This document shows positions 40,201 through 52,200 of a stretch of 64,000 nt of DNA, one piece after another; the stretch's first letter is position 1; each line of letters opens with the position of its first letter. The position numbers and the translations under genes are program-made. The notes below the pieces were generated by a model, which saw only the letters and a program-made list of their open reading frames with translations, made no database searches and had not been told where the DNA came from. The stretch comes from Siphonodentalium dalli (Eukaryota; Mollusca; Scaphopoda; Gadilida; Siphonodentaliidae), in contig CP136061.1 in assembly GCA_032622095.1 (NCBI GenBank), positions 131,392,754-131,456,753 of the forward strand, read 5' to 3'.

Positions 40201-43200
40201 GGTATCAAAAGAGCCCTGGATCCTTCCCTGCGTACCATACCAAACCAGAGAGTATGATAATAGAACCCCCAAAACATTGCAGTTTGAAAATGCAACAAGC
40301 CTTCTGCGTATGTTGGCACCGTTGGTTTCAACAGAAGACGAAAACTAAACACAATGTCACACAAAACACCTATCAAAACAACTATATCAAGAAATGATTG
40401 GCCACCACACACTTGAAGAAACAATCGCTACGTTATATTGGATAGTTATATTACATAAATCATTGAATTGATAGTCTAATTGGACCATTAAAGGGCGTTA
40501 AACACGAGTCATTTAAAATAAAGAGCATTAATTTATATGTAGGCCCATCAGTTCATCTTTTCATAGTATATCGCTACGCTCAAGTAAGAATGAAAAATTC
40601 GACACTGACTATATATGTAGTTTAATGAAAGCAATTAGAGAGCGTTTAATTAAACGGACTTTCATCATGATATAAGAAATACACTTTCCATTGCCCATAT
40701 TTATGTAAATATATTATCTGATGACCTTGCAATTATATAATCGTTCATTATATTTAAATAAATGTACTGAAAACAACTTTTATCTAGATCACTTAGCGCA
40801 CATACGGAGTCCCGTAATCACAAATACCTTCATAAATTACGTCAGACCCCTCCCCTATTCAGGGCGCTGTAGAACATTTTCCCCAAAGCGGATTTTAGCG
40901 GATTTTGGATATGTTATAAACGAAGGTCTCCTCTTTCCAACAATACCAAATTTAGCTTGTTAAGAATTTTTTCCGGGTAGGTCCTATAATTCAGCTCCGA
41001 CAGCCAGACTACAGTGGAGTATTCGAATCGACAGAATAAACGAACTCAGATAACTCTATTACAGAAAATACAAAAAATTATATTTGAATCTCAAGAAAGG
41101 AATTGAGAGGAAATGGGAAAAAACACTTTTAATAATGTATTGTGCATTTGGCAAAGTTGGCCATAAATGTGATGGTCGAAACAACAGACTAAGTATTAGT
41201 GCAATTCAAAACATATATGTAACCAAGTCTTGTTGGTTTAATTTTATTTTTGATTTATATTTTTGAAATTTGCAATGATTGTGCCATCCCAATCTTCCAA
41301 ATTTCTTGATATGTCTACTGTAGCAATATAAAATATGTCACATGTCTCCGGAGAGAATCCTACAGCCAGTGTTTTAACCCTTCTTTACAAACAAGCCTTG
41401 AAATAGTGTGTCTGTCATTTGCAGAATGAGGTCCCCCAGAGGGTGAATTTAGTGATGCTACCCCGCATAGAGGGCTAGCATCACCAAATTCACCCTCTGG
41501 GGACCTCATTCTGCTTACAGCTCAGCAGAATGAGGTTCCCAGAGGGTGAATTTGGTGATGCTAGCCCGCTATGCAGGGTAGCATCACTAAATTCACCCTC
41601 TGGGGACCTCATTCTGCAAATGACAGACACACTATTTCAAGGCTTGTTTACAAATTCTCATTGATGAGTTGTTCCGCCAGGAAATGTTCAGACAATAAGT
41701 TCAACAAACAGCCATGCCATTTGTTGGACTTATTATCTGAACATTTCCAACTAATGAATAGTGCACTTGTATTATCTGTGATCTGTTTATATTTCCTAAA
41801 AACATCCTTGCATATGAATAGACCATTCTAATTAAAGAAAGGTTTAACTGAGAATATGATAAATAATAAATAAAACAGTATTTAAAGGTACTCAATCCGA
41901 TCAGACAGTCCCTCCTATATCATCAAGATACAACAACAACATTTCTTCAAAATACGCTTTAGTTAACAGAATCTATTTTTGCAACAAAATAATGCTAACC
42001 ACTGTCAACTATGGTATCAAATTTCCCAAAACTTGTTATTTATCAACATTTTGTTCAACCAAATATGACAGTATGATCACTAAAGTATCACGAAATTTGA
42101 CCATATTACCACTTGATTTTAGAGTCATCCATCTTCATCCACAATTTTGTCCAGGATACTCCGTTTGAATTGTTTCTGGGCCACATATTATTACACATCT
42201 CGAGAAATAACAAACTTCAAAAATTGTTATCTGATAACTGAGCTTTGATGGGTGGGTTCTTCGACTCGAATCAGATATTTTTTACCCCCCGAACCCAAAA
42301 AAATTGTAATTTAGGAGCGTCTGATCGGATTGAGTACTTTTAACAAACAAATGGACCTTACTTTCTTGTGGGGATAGCGAGACCATTCTCTTTGAGTTTA
42401 TCACATATGGTTGAGAAGGACTTCATGGCTGGTTCCAGGGCTGTTGGTGCTACCATCTCCTCGATAATGAGATCCACTGGCAGACTACCATCCTCGGGGT
42501 CACCCTGAAATTGTAATTTAGTGATGCTATCCCGCACAGTGGGCTAGGATCAACAAACTCACCCTCTGGAGACCTCATTCTGCTCAGGCCTCATCTTCTG
42601 AAAAGTATCTATAGTCTCAAATTGACATTGTTTTTTAGTTACTTATTCCCTTCTGTTCAATTTCTATATCCCCTAATTTGCAGAAGATAAAATGCATAAT
42701 CGAGGTGACCAATGGGTGAACATCACCAACTTCAACTGGGGAAACAAAATTCACACCTTTCGGGACATCATTCTGCAAATGTCAGACATTATATCCAGGT
42801 TTTAGAGGTACATACAACATCACTAGAATTATCTACATGCATAATATCATTTTAATTAATGAATTAATTAATGCTGGTGTCATTTGTTACTATGCAGTTT
42901 TTAATACATGTAGTTTTTTAGTTTATGGAAGCCTCATGCGCATAAATTAATTTAAACATTTTATTCTCAGAAAATACATACAGAGAAAATGAGCGTGTTA
43001 ATGGGTTTGTCGAACCAGCATGAGTGCCAGCACGGAAGGATAGAAGGTTTATTCTGAAACAAGAAAAGGCTTGTTTGTCAAGGGAGATGATGCTTTTATC
43101 TTATAGTTCCAGTTTAATGGTCGACGCGAATGTCATTTATGTCGTGTGACATTGAGTCGTCCGTATCGACACATATTGTGGAATCGCTTGAATAATATGA

Positions 43201-46200
43201 CATGATCCAAGACAACGGAATGGTTTGTTTTTCAGGAACAAGCATGTAATAAAATATACATACATCTGTGAATAGTATAGAGGAGAATAGGATCAGCAGT
43301 AATTACGATGACGGATGGAAATCCAACATTTTCAGATACAAAAAGAGGGATAACTCTTGAATGTAAAATGTGAACAATATCAATGAACCCTCTTTGAAAG
43401 CCCTCCTGATGACAACTCTGCATACCATATTTCATTGAGATCCGATCACCCATGGTTGAGATATATATGAGCGGATGGCAAGACAGATGCATGTAATCCA
43501 GTACCCCCCCCCCCCCATCTTCCAGCAATGTATCACATGGTTAAATTGTTATAAGACTGATGAAATTACACTAAACAATGACATTATTTAGCATTGGTAA
43601 TATGTTGGTATTGCAATAATTTTAGAATAATTTTTTAGATGAAATCATGTATGAACACTATTCAAGACTTTTAATTCAGAGATAATGTTTCCTACTCATA
43701 CATTTAAAGGCCGACTTAATTTTTGAACCCTCAGATCACATTATATAAAATATATGCCATATTATATACCATTTGAAAGAGGAAGCTCCAAAACATTGTA
43801 TTTTCAACTTAATCGTGTAATAAACTGTGAACAATTTGTTTTTGTTGAGATACCGATGTGTATTCTGTGCTCAAGTTTCTGCACAAAGTCTATTATTTTC
43901 AATGGAAGGGGAATAACTCTATATATTTAGATATAAAGTTATTCCCCTTCCATTGAAAATAAACTATAGTTTGAATTCTGTTGCATTCTGGGAGCCACAA
44001 CGGGGGAAATGTTTTTATGATTTCAGCTATTTCCTATTACTATATGGGCACCTTCTGATACACAGACATTCCAAATGGTGATGAATTATTGTATTTTAAT
44101 CATATTTTATGGCATAGATTGTTATTAAAACCGTACATCAAGGCACTATAAATATAACAAAAATGGTGACTCAAAAATTAAATGGGCCTTTAAAGTTTAT
44201 TTGTGATGTTCTGCTCAATATCGATTGTTACAAGATGTTTCAAATAAACTATTGAATTAATTCCATATCCAGTGCCACACTGTACCTGCATGACAATGTA
44301 GTAAGTCTCGTTATCTAGAGATTCCTGCATGAATTGACGTGATGTGGCAGTCCATTTGTCTGGGTTACCAGCCGGGACAAGGTTGAAGAGGTGACACTGA
44401 ATGGCGTAGGCTTCAATCCCATCATCAGTTATCTCAGTGGAGAGACTTCGTAGAGAGGACACACCGACAGTTTCTTGATAACCATAATCCATCATTAACA
44501 CCTGTTAATATTATAGAATATGAGTTAAAGCTATCATTAGCACCAGTTAATATTATAGAATATGAGTTAAAGCTATCATTAACACCTGTTAATATTATAG
44601 AATATGACTTAAAGCTATCATTAACACCTGTTAATATTATAGAATATGAGTTAAAGCTACCATTAACACCTGTTAATATTATAGAATATGACTTAAAGCT
44701 ATCATTAGCACCTGTTAATATTATAGAATATGAGTTAAAGCTATCATTAACACCTGTTAATATTATAGAATATGAGTTAAAGCTATCATTAACACCTGTT
44801 AATGTTATAGAATATGAGTTAAAGCTATCATTAACACCTGTTAATATTATAGAATATGAGTTAAATCTATCATTAACACCTGTTAATATTATAGAATATG
44901 AGTTAAAGCTATCATTAATGCCAATTAATATTATAGAATATGAGTTAAAGCTACCATTAACACCTGTTAATATTATAGAATATGAATTAAATCTATCATT
45001 AGCACCTGTTAATATTATAGAATATGAGTTAAAGCTACCATTTACTTACCATTAACACCTGTTAATATTATAGAATATGAGTTAAATCTATCATTAACAC
45101 CTGTTAATATTATAGAATATGAGTTAAATCTACCATTAACACCTGTTAATATTATAGAATATGAGTTAAAGCTATCATTAACACCTGTTAATATTATAGA
45201 ATATGAGTTAAAGCTACCATTAACACCTGTTAATATTATAGAATATGAGTTAAAGCTATCATTAACACCTGTTAATATTATAGAATATGAGTTAAATCTA
45301 TCATTAACACCTGTTAATATTATAGAATATGAGTTAAAGCTATCACTAATGCCAATTAATATTATAGAATAGGAGTTAATGTTATCATTAACACCTGTTA
45401 ATATTATAGAATATGAGTTAAATCTATCATTGACACCTGTTAATATTATAGAATATGAGTTAAAGCTATCATTGACACCTGTTAATATTATAGAATATGA
45501 GTTAAAGCTATCATTAATGCCAATTAATATTATAGAATAGGAGTTAAAGCTATCATTAACACCTGTTAATATTATAGAATATGAGTTAAAGCTATCATTA
45601 ACACCTGTTAATATTACAGAATATGAGTTAAATCTATCATTGACACCTGTTAATATTATAGAATATGAGTTAAAGCTATCATTAACACCTGTTAATATTA
45701 TAGAATATGAGTTAAAGCTATCATTAATGCCAATTAATATTATAGAATAGGAGTTAAAGCTATCATTAACACCTGTTAATATTATAGAATATGAGTTAAA
45801 GCTATCATTAACACCTGTTAATATTACAGAATATGAGTTAAAGCTATCATTAGGGAGCGTCTCAAAAGTCTTTGCGGAATCCGCAAATATTTTCCGAAAC
45901 GTCGAGATTTCCGCAACGCTATCGTCTGAATTTTTCCGCAAATGTTCCGAAAAACGCCATGAGTTTTCCGCAAAATTACCGAAACGTTACATAAAGATTT
46001 CCGCAAACGCCATGAATTTTCCGCAAAAATTACCGAAACGTTAAATTGAGTTTTCCGCAAAAATTACCGAAACGTTAAATAAAGAATTCCGCAAACATTC
46101 CGTAACGTCGACATTGCGAAAAGTAACTTTCCGAAAACGTTGAAAATTCATGATTGGGGACTGGACCCCGGGCCCTCGTCGGAAGTAAATTTCGCCGGAA

Positions 46201-49200
46201 TGGACATTTCGCCGAAAGTCATTTTCGACGGAGTGACAGTTCGCCGGAATATTATAATCCCGTAATTAGTCATTAGTGAAGACTGATTGACACAGGTATT
46301 ATAATCCTGCGAACTGCTAATTAGTCATTAGTGAAGACTGTTTGACATAGGTACTATGAAAACAAACTTCGGGCTTCCTTCCTGGCACGTGTGATTATTA
46401 CCATCATTTGTGTTTTACCGACAATACTGTTACCTGAGGTGTGTTCATATTACAATTCACCCGAAGCCATTCTTCCTTCCTAGCACGTGTGATTATTACC
46501 ATCATTTGTGTTTTACCGACAATACTGTTACCTGAGGTGTGTTCATATTACATATTACAATTCACCCGAAGCCATTGGTGATCCGAAAAGTAAGTATAGC
46601 CTATATGCCTATGTTGTTTTAGCGGTGGTGATCCGTATAGTATATATAACTAGGTTGTTTTAGCGACTTTCATATGGTATATATATCACTGGCTTTACAA
46701 CATTTACCATATCCACCCAAGATGGATAATAGAACTACGAATGTTGAGTTGTGTAGGCTATTGCTTGTCATAAAACTGTGTATGCGCACAATAATGCAAT
46801 AACTTGCGATAAATGTCCGAAATTTTCAATTGTCCCACAACACACCCACATATAAGTAAATTTATTTCGGCGATTTTTTTTAACAGTCGTCTATTCCGGC
46901 GAAAAGTCGTATATCTCGGCGAAATGTCTTAAATTACGGCGAATATATAGTCCCGACCTTCGGTGAAGTTGTCGTCAGTTTCCGCCGAACTGTCCCAAAT
47001 ATCGGCGAAGTGTCCGGAAAATTGTTGCGGCGAAATATACTTCCGCAAATCGTCACGTCGCAATTAAATCTCGAGACAAGACGCATCACAAACGGGAACC
47101 TGACACACAAGGCATTAAAGGGATTGTTAATCAGCACTGTAGGCCTAAATATAATTGCTCGAATCAACAAACAAACGTGCTATATTTTAATATGATCATT
47201 CAACACACTGTATCCACAGTTTTATTATAAACTCTTCTATCATTACGATAGTTTTATCAGAATAGTTTTACTATTATCGTTTATATACCCAATATACTGG
47301 GGTGCTTCTCACCTAAATGAGGGATTTCCATAACAAGCAATTAGCTACCACGCTGGACAAAACAAGTGTCCACTTAACCGCGGTGCGGTTTGTGTTTCCA
47401 CCGCGGCCGAACTGCAACAACATCGCGGCCACACCGGCTAACTGCAGTTAATGGTCCGCGGTCTAATTGCCGTTCGGCCGCGATGTAGGCCTATACTTGC
47501 CGTCCGGCCGCGGTATACTTGCCGTTCGACCGCGGTATACTTGCCGTTCGACCGCGGTATACTTGCCGTTTTTAGAATGTGTTGAAAAACACAAAGAGGG
47601 CACTATAAATGTGGTTTGATTGAGCCCATTGTTTAGCCAGACGATCTATTCAGTGTGTTGGCGATCTGCTACGTCAGGCTACGTCAGGCGACAAGGTGTG
47701 ATAATCTTATAAGTATATAGTCGACGTCCTACCGGTATACTAAATTAAATTACACTAATTTAAACTATAATTATTTGGTTTGAAATTACATTGACTACAT
47801 CCGTCCATGTGGGCCTCCTTTTGGAATTTACTGCCAGCCAGAATTTTCTTCACAATAAAAAATAAAGAGCGTTTGTGCGTGGTAAGGTATGTTTCGCCCG
47901 CGAACATTTTATGAACCAAAGGGGCTTGTTACATGAGCCGGGACAACTCGGCTAGCCGAGTCAACTCGGTCTGCCAGGACAACTCGGTCGCGCTGTTAAA
48001 TGAGTCGAGACAACTCGGTCAACCCATCGACGTATATTTTTAATATAGATCGATGGTCAACCGGGACAACTCGGTTGACGTGCACAAAACTAGCTGTCAA
48101 TCACCGAGTCACGGCGTAATGTGGGTGGCTGACGTCATGAAAGTAACAACGAATCGTGTAACGTTCCATATCTAGCCGGGATGACTCGCTGTTAGCATAG
48201 ACTAAAAATCCTTCCTTCATCTATGCTGTTACATGGACCAAGTTGTCCCGGCTAACAGAGTTGTCCCGGCTATTCAATTCAATTAAGTTTATTCTGGTCG
48301 TCAATTATAGACATTACAGAAGAGTTGTATACATAAATACAATATATATGATTTCGGGAGTTAAATAGAGCGGCTAATTATAAGTGTTTGGTCTCTGATA
48401 GAAGTCGGGTTTCAGATATTTTATTCTTAGTTTGCCAAGTTCCCTACAATTCAGTACCATGTGGTATTCATCGCCGATTTCGGTATTACAGAGAGTGCAG
48501 ATTCTGTCCGAATAATCCGTAGGCCTATTCGTCCAAGCGCCGAGTTCTTTTTGGCAGTTTGTGGTTTCTAGTGCGGAAAGCTAAATTATTGTGAACTGCT
48601 CTATTATCATCAGGGGATATAGGTAATTCTCTCGTTCAAATTTGACTTTATAATCCTGCGAATCTGCTTGTACAGCGTAAACCGGAACCCGGCACCCAAC
48701 GCGCGGTGTATTATGGGAATTGGTGAGATCGAGCATTGTTGACCACCATTCTTGAATGTGTGTTCAAATCTTTTCAATAGTTACTATAAAGACAAAGTCG
48801 CGGGGCATCGTGCCAGTGGACTTTTGATTAAACTTGAATGAGAATATCGCCGAGAAAGTGACATACAATCATGTTCACTCAAACAACGGTATACGATGTA
48901 GCAAATCATGTTCATTGCTACACAGTCCTCGTGCTGACGTAATTCGCTGCACCTGGCATTTGAGAGATACAGATGCGCGCAAAAATAACGGCGATTAACA
49001 AGTTCCCAATCAGGGGTTTTATTCACTTTTTTTGTGGCAATGTTCGTAAGATTACTACTGTAAATGGGCATATAATAGGTTTACCTCTTAATGATATAAA
49101 TATATGAATAATATGATATAGGTCATCAACTGACCACATTGGTAATATTTATTGTCTTGTCAAAGTTACCCAAGTGTGTCAGTGTATGACCTGCTTATAC

Positions 49201-52200
49201 TGAGATTTGTACTGAATTTCTACCCATGCCGTTTCTGACGGAATTATTAATTGAAGGTCACATTAATTTTCGCAGTTGAATTCACACAACATGTCCAGAA
49301 AAAAAGTGGTCGGATTAATTTGAATGGACATGTCTTCCAATGCAAATCGCCTGAGTAAACGTTACAGTTGCAAATATAGTTGGGTGTGACTTAATAATGC
49401 AGTATTGGGAACAATACGTGTTTATCTGGCTGAAGATACATTTATAGAATGTTGGTCTATTTTTCAATTTAAAAAAAATCAAGTGTAGCCGTATTAAAGA
49501 AAACAACATTCATTTACAGCTACTTATAACTAGTAGCCCATATAGGCCTATGTACGTGTACACTTGTCAGTTAAATATGACTGCTTCGCGTATAACCTTT
49601 GCACTGGAGATTTGTATCGAAATTTCCTGCGCTCTTTTAATTTTTACTATCCATCAGGATTCATGAAAAAACTACGGAACGCTCTTTATTAAATTGTTAG
49701 GAGTAAAGCCGAATTAAAGCCGGGACCTAATGTATCTAAAATGTAATATGCAAATAAGTGTTTCGGAAGATAACAAAAATATGTCATTCTATGGCGATAA
49801 CTAGATTCGAAAATTGGCAGTATTATATACTATTACGACTGTATTAGGTTCCCCTACTTGCGAAAAGTTGGGGGGGGGTCCACAATAGGCAACATATCTC
49901 ATATATTTAAGTGAAATATAAAGGATGCATGCAGTCACACCTCATCGCATATTCTGGTCGTTAGCTAACGAAAACGGAATCCACAAAAGACATGCACTTT
50001 GCATGGGCAGAGCTCGATTTAACCAATCAGTGGTAACTCCATTCAGACTGAGATAGAGGCCGGGTGGGAACAATACCTGAAATACTATGATTGACGTCGG
50101 TGTTTGTTTGTTGTCTAACCAATCGCAATGCGACTATTAATGAAAGAAGTCAGTAGGCCTACACGCATTGCACGGACTTCAATGCATGGGGAGGACAGTG
50201 TTGACATTGCAAACAGTGTCAAACTGACATCATTGCTATAATTAACTAGGTCAGCCGTGAACTTTTCCAGTGTCATGGAACTTGTTATACATGTAGCGAT
50301 AATTGCGCACTCTCGTGTCAAATATATATGAGTACATGTCAGGAGGTTTATATAGGGTACCGGTACTCACTCCCTGCATGCCATATATATACATGATTCG
50401 TGCTTGTGAATTAAAACACGTTTTGACTATATAGCTGTGGCAATGAATGCTTGATGAAGCCATACCAAGATTCGTCAAGGAAAAGTGTTTTAATTGCTGT
50501 ATTGTTTTTATTAAGTTAATAAACACTGTAAACCTAATAAATAAACGAACCCAATAGCAATAGACCTATATACTCTAGTATGCGGTGATGTTTACGATTT
50601 TACCGGCCCGACACCCATGAATATATTCCGCAAATTTTCCGGAACGAGGTCCGCATGCATTCAAATTCTGATAACGTTAGGGTGAATTCCGCAATTATTT
50701 CCGCAAATTCCGAAAGAGGAAACTAAAATTCCGATAACGTTGGGGTGAATTCCGCAATTATTTCCGCAAATTCCGAAAGAGGAAACTAAAATTCCGATAA
50801 CGTTGGGTTGAATTCCGAAAAAAATCCGCAAACGTCGTCTTCTTTTCCGCAAACCTTAGCGCTATTTTCCGAAACAAGGAACGTAATTACCGAAAAATTT
50901 CCGCAAACAGTTTTCCGCAAAGTGTTCATAACGTCATTTGTTTTCGGAAAATACTTTCGGAATTCCGCAAAGACTTTTGAGACGCTCCCTTAGCACCTGT
51001 TAATATTATAGAATATGAGTTAAAGCTATCATTAACACCTGTTAATATTATAGAATATGAGTTAAAGCTATCATTAACACCTGTTAATATTATAGAATAT
51101 GAGTTAAAGCTATCATTAACACCTGTTAATATTATAGAATATGAGTTAAAGCTATCATTAACACCAGTTAATATTACAGAATATGAGTTAAAGCTATCAT
51201 TAGCACCTGTTAATATTATAGAATATGAGTTAAAGCTATCATTAACACCTGTTAATATTATAGAATATGAGTTAAAGCTATCATTAACACCTGTTAATAT
51301 TATAGAATATGAGTTAAAGCTATCATTAACACCTGTTAATATTATAGAATATGAGTTAAAGCTATCATTAACACCTGTTAATATTATGGAATATGAGTTA
51401 AAGCTATCATTAACACCTGTTAATATTACAGAATATGAGTTAAAGCTATCATTAGCACCTGTTAATATTATAGAATATGAGTTAAAGCTATCATTAACAC
51501 CTGTTAATATTATAGAATATGAGATAAAGCCCTGTGGCAATTTAACTCAAATTACAACTAATATTATATATTAATTTGATAATTTTTTTGTTGCATTTAT
51601 GGGCATCTAAAATTGTAAAAGAGAAATTATGCCAAGTATGTTGTTCGCCCGCTTACAACTTTATACGCCCACAAATGCAACAAAAAAGACATTGATTGAT
51701 TAAAACTAGAGGTGTGACTGTCCCAATGGGACTAAGGATACCCCCCGTGTTTTAAAAATACTAAGATGTTTCACATGTCAGTAAACATTTAGTTAAAATA
51801 ATAAAATAACAGTTCCCATTGCAGGTGCACAAACCTAACCGTAATCTTAAACCATGTAGGAATAATAGCTCGGACAAAATTATGCATTTTGCAAAAATGT
51901 TCTAAGTCGAAAAAGGGGAATAACTCCACAAAAAAAGTCGGACAGATATCATAATCGCAGGTGCACAGGTTCTCATGGTACTAAATATCAGTGCCAAGAT
52001 TAAAAAACATTGACCTAAAAATGTAGAAACAAGTGCACCGCTGGGCGGAGGTAACGCCCCGGTCTGTACAATCAGAGAGGATTTTTCTTATTTTTGTGCA
52101 AATGCTTATTAAATGGCACTTTGTAAAGTTATGTTATTCATGAGTAAACAATCCAAAATCAAGTTATCATCTGGAAACCAAAAAAAGTAGCAGAAACCTG

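Larger units (their letters stand above)
35933..41014 (-). mobile_element. ~5.1-kb DNA transposon with long inverted ends, class unknown
   Basis: The left end (AGTCTGGCTGTT...ACCCGGAAAAAATTCTTAAC...AACATATCCAAAATCCGC) is matched in inverted order at 40865-41014 over roughly 120 bp with indels. It encloses a decayed DDE-like protein (36420-39660, minus). A hAT element has inserted at 39699. The exact outer border and target duplication could not be fixed. Confidence 0.7.
45853..50989. mobile_element. 5137-bp TIR element with TTA duplication (PIF/Harbinger-like)
   Basis: The ends GGGAGCGTCTCAAAAGTCTT..GCGGAAT are perfect inverted repeats over 28 bp, with further similarity to about 50 bp. TTA flanks both sides (45850-45852, 50990-50992). 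The minisatellite unit CATTAGCACC, which reads straight across in uninterrupted units, gives the empty site. TTA and TIR type suit PIF/Harbinger. Both ends carry arrays of TTCCGCAAA/CCGAAACG motifs. No transposase was found, and the interior holds other repeats including a LINE tail. Confidence 0.9.
44502..51532. repeat. 42-bp minisatellite abutting the exon c acceptor, ~45 units in two blocks
   Basis: The unit begins CACCTGTTAATATTATAGAA and is 42 bp long. Block 1 is 44502-45852 (about 32 units) and block 2 is 50990-51532 (about 13 units), separated by a 5137-bp transposon. On the minus strand each unit holds AACAG|GTGTTAATGAT, a copy of the exon c acceptor and the first exon bases. In the exon frame every unit has a TAA. 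In another frame it is open (NDSFNSYSIILTGV), which gives spurious 299- and 204-aa ORFs. One unit near 45040 has an 11-bp insertion that makes a GTAAGT. Confidence 0.95.

Noticed and set aside
45042-45941. 299-aa open frame of 14-aa repeats (NDSFNSYSIILTGV), and a similar 204-aa frame at 50926-51540
   Set aside because: They are translations of the intronic 42-bp minisatellite in a frame different from the exon frame. They begin inside a transposon end and have no splice or start context.
44502-51532. CRISPR-like regular direct repeats
   Set aside because: The 42-bp units are contiguous with no unique spacers, and the setting is a eukaryotic intron.
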